Below the pieces are notes generated by a model. That model did not search any database, was not told the origin of the DNA, and saw nothing but the letters and a program-made list of their open reading frames with translations. Shown here in pieces: positions 16,995 through 24,681 of a DNA stretch of 64,000 nt. Source of the DNA: Gimesia sp. (GTDB lineage: Bacteria > Planctomycetota > Planctomycetia > Planctomycetales > Planctomycetaceae). Within the stretch, counting starts at the first letter, position 1. Each line of letters opens with the position of its first letter. Made by a program: the position numbers and the translations under genes. The stretch covers positions 248,001-312,000 of the forward strand of contig NZ_JAVJSQ010000029.1 of NCBI RefSeq assembly GCF_040219335.1, given 5' to 3'.

Positions 16995-18347
16995 TTAAAC
17001 CGGCTGGCAAATGATACCTGCCTCAGAAGTTTCTGCAGCAGGCTGCAGATCATTCCGGGAGAGAGCACGCACGACGGTGAGATCATCGTGTGCCAGCAGG
17101 TTGAGGATCGACTCGTTGTCGCTACCATCCAGCAGCTTGACGATCGGCGTTCCATAGTGCAATCGATTGGTACGTATTACCTGGGCCCGTTGACCGTTAT
17201 TCAACTCAACCAGTGATCCGACCGGATAGAGTGAAATGGACTGCAGTAAAGCGCGAACTGCCTGGACGTCAAGTTTGCCGTGGGCAGCGTCGAAAATCAG
17301 CTGTTCCGCGGCCTGGTAGGGCAGTAACCCTGGAGACAGTGCATGGTCCGAAACGAGATTGATGTATTCATCGGCAACGGCGGCAATTTTGGACAGAGGA
17401 TGAATCTGATTCCCCTGCTGCCCCCGCGGATAACCCGAACCATCACAGCGTTCGTGAATCTGGTACGCCACCATCCGGGAAACCATCGGAATTTCATGCA
17501 GCTGATTGAGCAGGTCATAGGTGAGAATCGGATGTTTTTTCACTTCCAGTCGTTCGAGCTGGCTGGCAGGCTCGTGGCTCAGCGAAGTGCAGGCTGTGAT
17601 TTTCTGCATGCCCACATCATGTAACAGGCAGCCGATGGAGAGCTGCGATAATGTATCGCGGTCCAGTCCCAGCTGCGTGCCCATCGCCAGGGCCAGGCTC
17701 GACATCTGCAAGCCGTGTCTGCAGAGATTTCCATCCTCCACAGGTGCCGTCCCTTCCAGCACAAACAGGTCCAGATCGTCAGACAGTTGTGCGAGAGAAA
17801 CATCAGTCATGTTATTGAGCTGTGACATGCTGACACTGGTTGTGATCAGCAGCTGTTTGTAGATCTCCCCGGTCGCTTTGGTCAGTACTCGGAATTGTTC
17901 GTGGTATTTCGATTGCAGGGCAGGGACGTAGTCCGTGGTTTGAACCGGACTGACCTGGTGCAGGAAAGAACTGGTCTGAATCTGCCAGGGGGATCCGGCC
18001 TGGCGGGTTTCCGGCACCTGCTGCTTTCTGCTGGAAACGCTGGTGCGCAGTTGGGTCCGTCTGCGCTTGAGTCTCCTTGCTGACCCCGGTTCTGACTGTT
18101 GGCTTTCCCCTTCGGGGAGCATCAAATTGGACAGGTCCCGTTCGTGGACCCGCACGCTGCGGATGCCACGCTTTTTCAGGCTTTCAATATAAACCTGAGT
18201 GATTTTCTTGCCGCGGGCCAGCAGCAGGATGTTTTTTTCGGCTTCCGCCTCATAAATGGGAGCCTGCAGGGTGACCCCGATACGCAGGCGGTCGATATCC
18301 AGCGCGGTGTAAGGACTGTTTTTCTTGTCAGCAGCTTTTGAAACCAT
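16995..18347 (-). CDS. HD-GYP domain protein
   Basis: A 450-residue protein with a C-terminal HD-GYP domain, the class of metal-dependent phosphodiesterases that degrade cyclic di-GMP. The HD dyad is H243-D244 in GCLLHDVGM, and the signature appears as IHERCDGSGYPRG at about 297-309. The usual HHE triplet is IHE here (Ile297 in place of the first His), so the metal site may be altered. The N-terminal 180 residues have no named domain but contain an Arg/Lys-rich stretch near 90-108 (RRLKRRRTQLR). No receiver or membrane helix is seen, so it is cytoplasmic. It is convergent with the glycerate kinase gene. Confidence 0.87.
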   Translation of the reverse strand: MVSKAADKKNSPYTALDIDRLRIGVTLQAPIYEAEAEKNILLLARGKKITQVYIESLKKRGIRSVRVHERDLSNLMLPEGESQQSEPGSARRLKRRRTQLRTSVSSRKQQVPETRQAGSPWQIQTSSFLHQVSPVQTTDYVPALQSKYHEQFRVLTKATGEIYKQLLITTSVSMSQLNNMTDVSLAQLSDDLDLFVLEGTAPVEDGNLCRHGLQMSSLALAMGTQLGLDRDTLSQLSIGCLLHDVGMQKITACTSLSHEPASQLERLEVKKHPILTYDLLNQLHEIPMVSRMVAYQIHERCDGSGYPRGQQGNQIHPLSKIAAVADEYINLVSDHALSPGLLPYQAAEQLIFDAAHGKLDVQAVRALLQSISLYPVGSLVELNNGQRAQVIRTNRLHYGTPIVKLLDGSDNESILNLLAHDDLTVVRALSRNDLQPAAETSEAGIICQPV

Positions 18348-18597
18348 AGGATTGAGACGCTGTTCTGATGCTTTCAGGTCAGGGGGGCTACGATCACAGT
18401 CGTGGCATGCGGAATGGCTGTCTGCGCATTCCTCCCCGTAGGGTCGCTAGCTTCATCAAAGCTATGTCAGGCGCAGCGAAGGACAAACGGGAAGATGCGA
18501 ACAGGTACCAGATGCAGGCAGTTCGGCGTCAAAGATGAGGACTGTAGCAGTTGCAACGATTGATCAGCGGTCTTGAAACGACTCAGAAGGCCCGATT

Positions 18598-19218
18598 TCA
18601 GTTGCGTTCCTGCTGGTAGAGTGCGGTGAGGAACTCCTCGATGCTCTTGAACTTCTGGCCATCCTCGGCCATGGTCTCTACCTTATCGCGGGCTTCATTC
18701 GCGGAATAGCCCAGACTGAGCAGCGCCTCGTATGCTTCTCCAAAGACATCGGTCTGTGCTTCGTCGGCAGGAAATTCCTTGGCGACAATCAGCGCAAACT
18801 TGGCCATTTTGCGGCGGAGCTTGGCGACGATCCGTTCTGCCACCGCGGGGCCGATGCCGGGGAGTGTCGTGAGTTGCTTGATGTCTTTTTCTTCGATCGC
18901 GGTGGCAACCTCTTTCACGGGACGCACCATGGCCCGCAGCGTTTTCTTGACGCCCACACCATCCACGGAACAGACCAGTTCAAAGAACTCCCGCTCGGCA
19001 TGGCTCATGAAACCGATCATCCGTGGCGTCAACCGACCCTTCTGCGGGTTTCCTTCGATGTATTCGATGGTTTTGAGGCTGACCTCTTTACCGATCAGAG
19101 GCTGCAACTGGCGGCGGACAAACTCGGGAATAAACACTTCATAGTCAAAGGCCCCCACCGAGATGATCGCCTCGGTCAGACTCAGTTCGCTCAATTGGCC
19201 ACGGATATTTGTAATCAT
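18598..19218 (-). CDS. ruvA: Holliday junction branch-migration protein RuvA
   Basis: A 206-residue RuvA, the tetrameric protein that binds four-way junctions and loads the RuvB helicase. Seen: the N-terminal OB-fold start ([12 protein letters not shown]), paired helix-hairpin-helix DNA-binding motifs ([13 protein letters not shown] and [16 protein letters not shown]), and the C-terminal RuvB-interacting domain ([16 protein letters not shown]). Length is normal. It follows ruvC by 35 bp in the ispF-cysS-ruvC-ruvA run; ruvB is not in the window. Confidence 0.97.
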   Translation of the reverse strand: MITNIRGQLSELSLTEAIISVGAFDYEVFIPEFVRRQLQPLIGKEVSLKTIEYIEGNPQKGRLTPRMIGFMSHAEREFFELVCSVDGVGVKKTLRAMVRPVKEVATAIEEKDIKQLTTLPGIGPAVAERIVAKLRRKMAKFALIVAKEFPADEAQTDVFGEAYEALLSLGYSANEARDKVETMAEDGQKFKSIEEFLTALYQQERN

Positions 19219-19253
19219 GGGAATGCTGTTCTCAGGGGATAAGGGTGTTTAAT

Positions 19254-19784
19254 TCAGAAGCAGGCCACACGAATCGTATGGTAGTGGCACAGCGCTGCCG
19301 CGAAGGCATCGGCGACGTCGTTCGGTTCCAGGATGGTTTTTAATCCGAGTTCGTTTTTGATCGCATGCTGCATCTGTTCTTTCGATGCACGGCCGCTGCC
19401 CGTGATCAGGCGTTTGATCTGTGTGGGAGTGTAATGCACCACGGGGACGCCGGCGTCATGGGCGGCAAACAGAATCGCGCCGCGTGCATGGGCCATGATG
19501 ATCGAACTCTTGGGAAATTTGGGAGTCGTAAACACCTGCTCGATGACCATCACGTCAGGGTGATACTCGGCAATCACTTCCCGGATCCCCGAGGCAATTT
19601 CATGCACCCGCGCCGCGAGGTTCATCTCCTGGTTCGAACGGATGATGCCTCCTTCGCACAGCACCGGACCCCGGGCCGACTGTTCCAGCAGGGCGTAACC
19701 CGTGCGGTTCAGGCCCGGGTCAATTCCCAGGTACCGTGTGGCAGGTGTCAACTCTTCATCATCCATTGTCGAGTTTGCCTTCAT
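19254..19784 (-). CDS. ruvC: Holliday junction endonuclease RuvC
   Basis: A 176-residue RuvC resolvase. The catalytic acidic residues are visible: D22 in GIDPGLNRTGY, E82 in VMVIEQVF, and D156/D159 in NDVADAFAAALCHY. The N-terminus carries about 14 extra residues before the first strand compared with the usual start. It cuts junctions symmetrically with RuvAB, and its gene sits directly upstream of ruvA, the common bacterial arrangement. It follows cysS by 42 bp on the same strand. Confidence 0.97.
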   Translation of the reverse strand: MKANSTMDDEELTPATRYLGIDPGLNRTGYALLEQSARGPVLCEGGIIRSNQEMNLAARVHEIASGIREVIAEYHPDVMVIEQVFTTPKFPKSSIIMAHARGAILFAAHDAGVPVVHYTPTQIKRLITGSGRASKEQMQHAIKNELGLKTILEPNDVADAFAAALCHYHTIRVACF

Positions 19785-19826
19785 ATGTGCTCAAACGACT
19801 CCGTTCGAAACAGGTGCGCGGCGGAA

Positions 19827-21383
19827 TTACCCCCGCCGCCACAAACTGCCTTCGGGACGGTCTTCCACGGTGATCTGGCAGGCAGCCAGTCCATCGCGGA
19901 TCTTGTCGGCAATGTCCCAGTTCTTGTTGGTACGGGCATCCTTGCGGATGTCGATGATCAGCTCCATCAACTGGTTGACCAGACCATCGTCGGCTCCCTG
20001 TTCTTTCACGGGGGCTTTGCGGAAAACGCCTAACAGATTGGAGAGCTCTTTCAACAGGCAGGCACCTGTTTTGAGAGCGGCGACCATCTGCTCGTTGTCT
20101 TTGCCGGGACTATCCAGTTTCTGTTCGTGGATCAACGCGTTTAATGCGGAACGCAGTTCGAACAGGACGCCGATTGCACCGCTGGTGTTGAAATCGTCGT
20201 CCATCGCTTCCCAGAACCGCTGGCGGAGTTCAGCCAGCTGCTGGAAGTATTCACCCGGTTCCCCTTCCAGCGTGACCGATTCGTCCCGCTTCTGGGCAGT
20301 TGTCAGGTCGTAGAAGCTTTCGCCTGTGATTCGCTCAAATGTTTCAAAGAAGCGGTAAAAGCCTTCCATGCCCTTGCCGGTTTCACTGATGTTTTCATCG
20401 CTGAAGGCAATCGGGCTGCGGTAATGCGTGGAAAGCAGGAACAGCCGCACGATTTCGGGGGGATGCACCGCGAACAGTTCTTTCACGGAAGCGGCTCCCT
20501 TGGAACCGGAGAGCTTATCGGCTTCCTGTGCCTGCTGATCGACGACCACGTCTCCATGACGATCGTGCTGACCGCCGACCTTGCCGGCAGCATCGCTGGC
20601 CTGCATCAGGCCATTGTGTACCCAGTAACGCACGTAAGTCTTACCGGTGCAGCATTCGGACTGGGCCCGTTCGTTTTCATGATGCGGGAACATCAGGTCC
20701 AGACCGCCGCCATGAATGTCGAAGGAATCGCCCAGCAGTTTGCGGCTCATCGCGGAACATTCAATGTGCCAGCCGGGGCGACCGGGACCCCAGGGGCTGT
20801 CCCACGCCGGTTCACCCGGACGCGATTTTTTCCACAGGGCGAAGTCAGCCGGATTCTTTTTCTTGTCGTTGGCTTCCACACGGGTGCCGGCGATCATCTC
20901 TTCGATCTTCCGACCACTCAGGCAGCCGTAGTTGTTGTCTGACTCAGCAGAGAAGTAGACATCGCCGTCCAGCGGGTAAGCGTTCCCCTGGTCAATCAGC
21001 GTCTGGATGATTTCCAGCATCGCGTCGATGTAGTCGGTCGCTTTGGGGAAATCGGTGATGGTATCAATGCCCATTGTTTCCAGGTTATCGAAGTAATCCT
21101 GGGTCATCTCGGCTGCCAGCTTTTCAACCGAAATGTTCTTTTCGGCTGCCCGATTGATCAGCTTGTCATCAATGTCCGTGATGTTGTTGACGAACTTGAC
21201 TTCATAACCGTTGTACTTCAGGTAACGGGCGATGGTGTCGATGATCACCGGGCCGACCATGTGGCCGATGTGCGAATGCTTGTAAACCGTGGGGCCGCAG
21301 AGATAAATGCCGACCTTCCCTGGTTTGATCGTCTGGAAATCTTCTTTTTTGCGACTCAGCGTGTTGTAAATTCTTAGCGTCAT
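19827..21383 (-). CDS. cysS: Cysteinyl-tRNA synthetase with atypical KMSKS loop
   Basis: A 518-residue class I aminoacyl-tRNA synthetase that charges tRNA-Cys. Seen: CGPTVYKHSHIGHM with the HIGH box at residues 38-41, zinc ligands C29, C209, H234 and E238 (in WHIECSAM and FPHHENE), and the WGPGRPGWHIECS block. The KMSKS loop reads KLSGSKGA at 290-297 and is preceded by about 24 extra residues between HNGLMQ and this loop that E. coli-type enzymes lack. The reading frame is intact across this stretch, so this is lineage variation rather than a frameshift. It lies between ispF and ruvC. Confidence 0.95.
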   Translation of the reverse strand: MTLRIYNTLSRKKEDFQTIKPGKVGIYLCGPTVYKHSHIGHMVGPVIIDTIARYLKYNGYEVKFVNNITDIDDKLINRAAEKNISVEKLAAEMTQDYFDNLETMGIDTITDFPKATDYIDAMLEIIQTLIDQGNAYPLDGDVYFSAESDNNYGCLSGRKIEEMIAGTRVEANDKKKNPADFALWKKSRPGEPAWDSPWGPGRPGWHIECSAMSRKLLGDSFDIHGGGLDLMFPHHENERAQSECCTGKTYVRYWVHNGLMQASDAAGKVGGQHDRHGDVVVDQQAQEADKLSGSKGAASVKELFAVHPPEIVRLFLLSTHYRSPIAFSDENISETGKGMEGFYRFFETFERITGESFYDLTTAQKRDESVTLEGEPGEYFQQLAELRQRFWEAMDDDFNTSGAIGVLFELRSALNALIHEQKLDSPGKDNEQMVAALKTGACLLKELSNLLGVFRKAPVKEQGADDGLVNQLMELIIDIRKDARTNKNWDIADKIRDGLAACQITVEDRPEGSLWRRG

Positions 21384-21430
21384 GTTCCTGGATACCTGAA
21401 TTTCTTCCTGTTCTCAAAAAACGAGTTCTA

Positions 21431-21934
21431 ACGTCGCAGCAGAACGACAGCGTCGGCGGTCATCGCTTCCTGTCTTCCGACCGGTCCGACCCGTTCTCCC
21501 GTTTTGGCTTTAATGTTGACCTGTTGTGCGTCGAGCTGCAGTGTCTCTGCAACCGACTGGCGTATTTGTGGCTTATAGCTGGCTAGTTTAGGACGTTCCG
21601 CCGAAATTGTGCAATCCAGGTTTATGATTTGCCAGCCGGCCTGCTGAACTTCTGCAAAGGCAGCCTGCAGCAGTTTGCGGGAATCGGCGCCTTTCCACTG
21701 CGGATCGGTATTGGGGAACATCTCTCCGATATCCCCCAGACCCGCTGCTCCCAACAGGGCATCGGTGATTGCATGCAGCAGAACATCCGCATCACTGTGT
21801 CCAACCAGACCCAGTTCAAAATCAATTTCCACCCCTCCCAGGATCAGCGGATATTCCGCCTGCAGACGATGACAGTCCTGGCCATAGCCGACACGCAGGT
21901 CGGGCAGCTGTTCCTTAAGTGATTGAGTAGCCAT
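21431..21934 (-). CDS. ispF: 2-C-methyl-D-erythritol 2,4-cyclodiphosphate synthase
   Basis: A protein of about 168 residues catalysing the fifth step of the MEP isoprenoid pathway, cyclising CDP-ME 2-phosphate with loss of CMP. The metal ligands are D20 and H22 (GYGQDCHRL) and H55 in GHSDADVLLHAI; the family landmarks DIGEMFPNTDPQWKGADS and the C-terminal GERVGPVGRQEAMTADAVVLL are present. Length is normal. It is the first gene of the ispF-cysS-ruvC-ruvA run, with 47 bp to cysS. The MEP product would feed quinone side chains, which fits the ubi-type genes near 30 kb. Confidence 0.97.
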
Positions 21935-22264
21935 GAGTTTTGTTCGCAGTTCTGGTTAGAAATCGAACCAGTTTCACCAAATAAACTGTTCGGTTGAATA
22001 TCGTTTTCGGTTCGAGGCGTGAAAGCAGGCAGATCATAGCTGGAGCTGTCAAACAAGGCAATATGAGCCGGTGCTGAGAAAGACTTCCTGCTGTATTGTC
22101 CCCGGGAAAAAACCGTTTTTCGTCATCTGAGCAGCCACAGACTGCAGTCTCCAATTTCAAATTGACATAAATCCTGAATAGTAATAGACTCCCCATCCCT
22201 TCCCGTCCTTCGGACAACAGCATCTCTGCGTTCTTCGCTCTCAACCAGATCTCTGACCTTTTCC
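21935..22264. other. Divergent intergenic region
   Basis: Lies between the divergent ispF (minus) and lipoprotein (plus) genes and should hold both promoters. I see no clear -10/-35 pair, hairpin or RNA gene in it. Confidence 0.4.
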
Positions 22265-23149
22265 ATGAAGTTAGTATCCCTCAAATTCTGTTTACTGTTT
22301 CTCACACTGGCCTGGCTGGCTCTGTTGATTACCGGCTGCGCGCTGATGCGTGAAGGGGCCGTACTGGGATTGGGTAAGTATACGGAAACGAACACCGTCA
22401 ACAAGCTCCCATCCATACCTGTCTCACAGGACGCGATGCAGGTGGAAATTGTGTTCGTCGAACGTCCAGTGACCGATCCGCTGCTCGGGTCTGCCCTCTG
22501 GAACGAAGTCGATGAAATCGGTGCGATTCAGCTGACCGACCAGGAAAAACTGAACCAGAACGGTTTGCGGGTCGGTCACGTGAGCTCGGTGCCTCCCATG
22601 GCACTACAGACGCTCTTGGGATTGAAATCCCATTTCGGCGGTATCAAGAAGGAAGAAGAATCGCTGCTGCTCTCCGGCAGACGGCTGATGCTGCGATCCG
22701 GGGTACCCACTGATATTCAGACCAGCGAGCTGTTTGACAAGTGCACGCTGAATCTGATCACAGACGACGATGAAGAGCCCCTCGAGGTCAAAGACTTCGA
22801 ACAGGCTCGCTGTGTCTTCCGCGTCAAAGCACATAAAATGCAGGATGGCTGGGCCCGGCTGGAGTTTACACCCGAGGTCCACTACGGTGCACAACAGCTC
22901 AGACGCACCGCTACCAATATCGGCTGGCAGCTGGAAAACCGTCAGAATACCAGCCCGCTCTACAACCAGAAGTTCGAAGTCACACTGAACGTCGGCGAAA
23001 TGGCCATCATTACTGCCACCGACGATGTTCCCGCCAACTCAGCCGGCCGACTCTTCTTCCGTGGCGAAGGATCAAAGGAAGACATCCAGAAAATCCTGGT
23101 AGTCCGCCTGGCCAACATGTCCAAAATGGATGTGACCCGCTCTAAATAA
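22265..23149 (+). CDS. Lipoprotein of unknown function
   Basis: A 294-residue protein with a type II signal peptide: hydrophobic LLFLTLAWLALLITGC, with the lipobox LITGC placing the lipidated Cys at residue 20. I do not recognise the mature domain. Near the C-terminus it has a beta-rich stretch (YNQKFEVTLNVGEMAIITAT, then GRLFFRGEGSKEDIQKILVVRLANM). It is monocistronic, divergent from ispF and convergent with the aldolase gene. The signal peptide and stable length support a real envelope lipoprotein, probably planctomycete-specific. Confidence 0.8.
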   Translation: MKLVSLKFCLLFLTLAWLALLITGCALMREGAVLGLGKYTETNTVNKLPSIPVSQDAMQVEIVFVERPVTDPLLGSALWNEVDEIGAIQLTDQEKLNQNGLRVGHVSSVPPMALQTLLGLKSHFGGIKKEEESLLLSGRRLMLRSGVPTDIQTSELFDKCTLNLITDDDEEPLEVKDFEQARCVFRVKAHKMQDGWARLEFTPEVHYGAQQLRRTATNIGWQLENRQNTSPLYNQKFEVTLNVGEMAIITATDDVPANSAGRLFFRGEGSKEDIQKILVVRLANMSKMDVTRSK

Positions 23150-23162
23150 CTTCTGAGGCGAT

Positions 23163-23198
23163 AAAAAAAGTGAGCTGCCTCGCTCGGAGACAGCTCAC
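23163..23198 (-). terminator. Intrinsic terminator of the aldolase gene
   Basis: On the minus strand the stem GTGAGCTGTCTC pairs with GAGGCAGCTCAC (one bulged position) and is followed directly by seven T. It begins 36 bp after the aldolase stop codon. There is no T-run on the plus-strand side, so it serves the minus-strand gene. Confidence 0.9.
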
Positions 23199-23233
23199 CT
23201 GATGTCAGCATATTACGCTTTCGGCTTGCAGGA

Positions 23234-24265
23234 TTAGACCTTGCCGAAGATCGTTTTGCCTGAGGAGTAGAGGTCGTCGCAGGCTTCGCCCATACGTTCG
23301 ACAACACCCATTTCGGCAGCTTTCAGGTAGCTACGTGGATCGTAGACTTTCTTGTTACCGACTTCACCGTCGATCTTCAGCACACCATCGTAGTTCTTCA
23401 TGATGTGATCAACGACAGGACGGGTGAAGGCGTACTGGGTGTCGGTGTCGATGTTCATTTTCACAACGCCGTATTCCAGAGTCTCACGCAGCTGGTCTTC
23501 GGGAGTTCCTGAACCGCCGTGGAAGACCAGGTCGAATTCGGCTTCTTTACCGTACTTCACCATCACAGCTTCCTGACCGGCTTTCAGAATTTCCGGACGC
23601 AGTTTGACGGCACCCGGTTTGTAGCTGCCGTGTACGTTACCGAAGGTGGCAGCGAACATGTATCGGCCCAGACCGTTCAAGGCCTCGTAAACGGCAACCA
23701 TGTCTTCAGGAGTCGTGTAGAGCTTGTCGGCGGGCTGATCAGAGTTATCGACGCCGTCTTCTTCACCACCAACAACACCCGCTTCCACTTCCAGAATGAT
23801 TTCATTCTCGGCACACAGTTTCAGCAGGTCGACCGACAGTTCCAGGTTTTCTTTTAAGGGCAGTTCTGAAGCGTCCAGCATGTGAGACTGGAACAGGTTC
23901 GGCAGGCCAGCTTCCCGGCGACGGGCGGTTTCTGCGATCAGCGGCTTCAGGAAGGAATCGACCTTGCCGGGCTGACAGTGGTCGGTGTGCAATGCGATCA
24001 GCACATCGTATTTTTCTGCCAGACGATGCGTGGCTTCTGCCAGAATGATTGCACCCAGAACCGCATCCTTCGGATCCAGACCGGAAGCGAACTGGCCACC
24101 ACCGGTGGAGACCTGAATAATTCCGTCTGATTTTTTATCGGCAAATGCTTTGAGGGCTCCGTTGATGGTCGGCAGTGAAGTCACGTTCATCGCGGGATAG
24201 GCATAGCTGCCCTCTTGAGCGGCATCCAGCATCGCGGCGTATTGAGCTGGGGTGGCAATCGGCAT
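23234..24265 (-). CDS. fba: Class II fructose-bisphosphate aldolase
   Basis: A 343-residue zinc-dependent aldolase cleaving or forming fructose 1,6-bisphosphate in glycolysis and gluconeogenesis. Seen: AYPAMNVTSLPTINGALKAF at the N-terminus, the metal and proton-relay block IALHTDHCQPGKVDSFLKPL, the EVEAGVVGGEEDGVDN loop, the TFGNVHGSYKPGAVKL zinc-site segment, FHGGSGTPEDQLRE and the NIDTDTQYAFTRPV phosphate-binding motif. Length and motifs fit the long yeast/E. coli type IIA class. It has its own terminator and is a single-gene unit. Confidence 0.96.
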   Translation of the reverse strand: MPIATPAQYAAMLDAAQEGSYAYPAMNVTSLPTINGALKAFADKKSDGIIQVSTGGGQFASGLDPKDAVLGAIILAEATHRLAEKYDVLIALHTDHCQPGKVDSFLKPLIAETARRREAGLPNLFQSHMLDASELPLKENLELSVDLLKLCAENEIILEVEAGVVGGEEDGVDNSDQPADKLYTTPEDMVAVYEALNGLGRYMFAATFGNVHGSYKPGAVKLRPEILKAGQEAVMVKYGKEAEFDLVFHGGSGTPEDQLRETLEYGVVKMNIDTDTQYAFTRPVVDHIMKNYDGVLKIDGEVGNKKVYDPRSYLKAAEMGVVERMGEACDDLYSSGKTIFGKV

Positions 24266-24681
24266 TGGTTTGTTCCTGTTCAGTAAAAAGTTGAAAATAT
24301 GATAATTCTGAATGCATCCGGCCAGGCCGAAGTCGCCCTCAGCTTGACCCTGATCAGTCTGTAACGCTCTCCCGGTTTAAGAGAGAGGTTTTTTTCATCA
24401 CGTCAGACGAGCAGCAGAGGACCGGAAGAAGTTTAGAGAGAATGGAATCAGGCTTCCGGCCATTCAGAACGTGTTGCCCAGAGTATTCAAACATTGAGAC
24501 AGCTTTTCACTCTGTTTCTATACTGTTTATTATCAAGTTCTGCCCGCACCTTCAAGTGTCCCGCGCTGCCTCAGACACGATTGTCTGTGGATGTTCGGAC
24601 GGCCTCCCGCATAGTCTGCCTATCATCTGACAGAGAAAGAAGTTAGTTTCAGAACTTTCTTCAGTAAATGCAGCCCGCCCC
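24266..24681. other. Intergenic region, no gene seen
   Basis: Upstream of the aldolase gene and downstream of the long secreted-protein gene, both on the minus strand. It contains a weak hairpin (CTCTC at 24367-24371, GAGAG at 24381-24385) followed by a T-run on the plus strand at 24389-24395, with no plus-strand gene to serve. No ORF with recognisable features. Confidence 0.4.

Noticed and set aside
18348-18597. Possible structured RNA or tRNA in the gap between the HD-GYP and ruvA genes.
   Set aside because: Some short complementarity is visible, but no cloverleaf, CCA end or known RNA motif could be built.
19827-21383. Suspected frameshift in cysS near the KMSKS loop.
   Set aside because: The frame continues uninterrupted through a normal downstream domain, so the unusual loop is taken as real variation.
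24367-24395. Possible plus-strand intrinsic terminator.
   Set aside because: The stem is only five base pairs and there is no plus-strand gene upstream to terminate.
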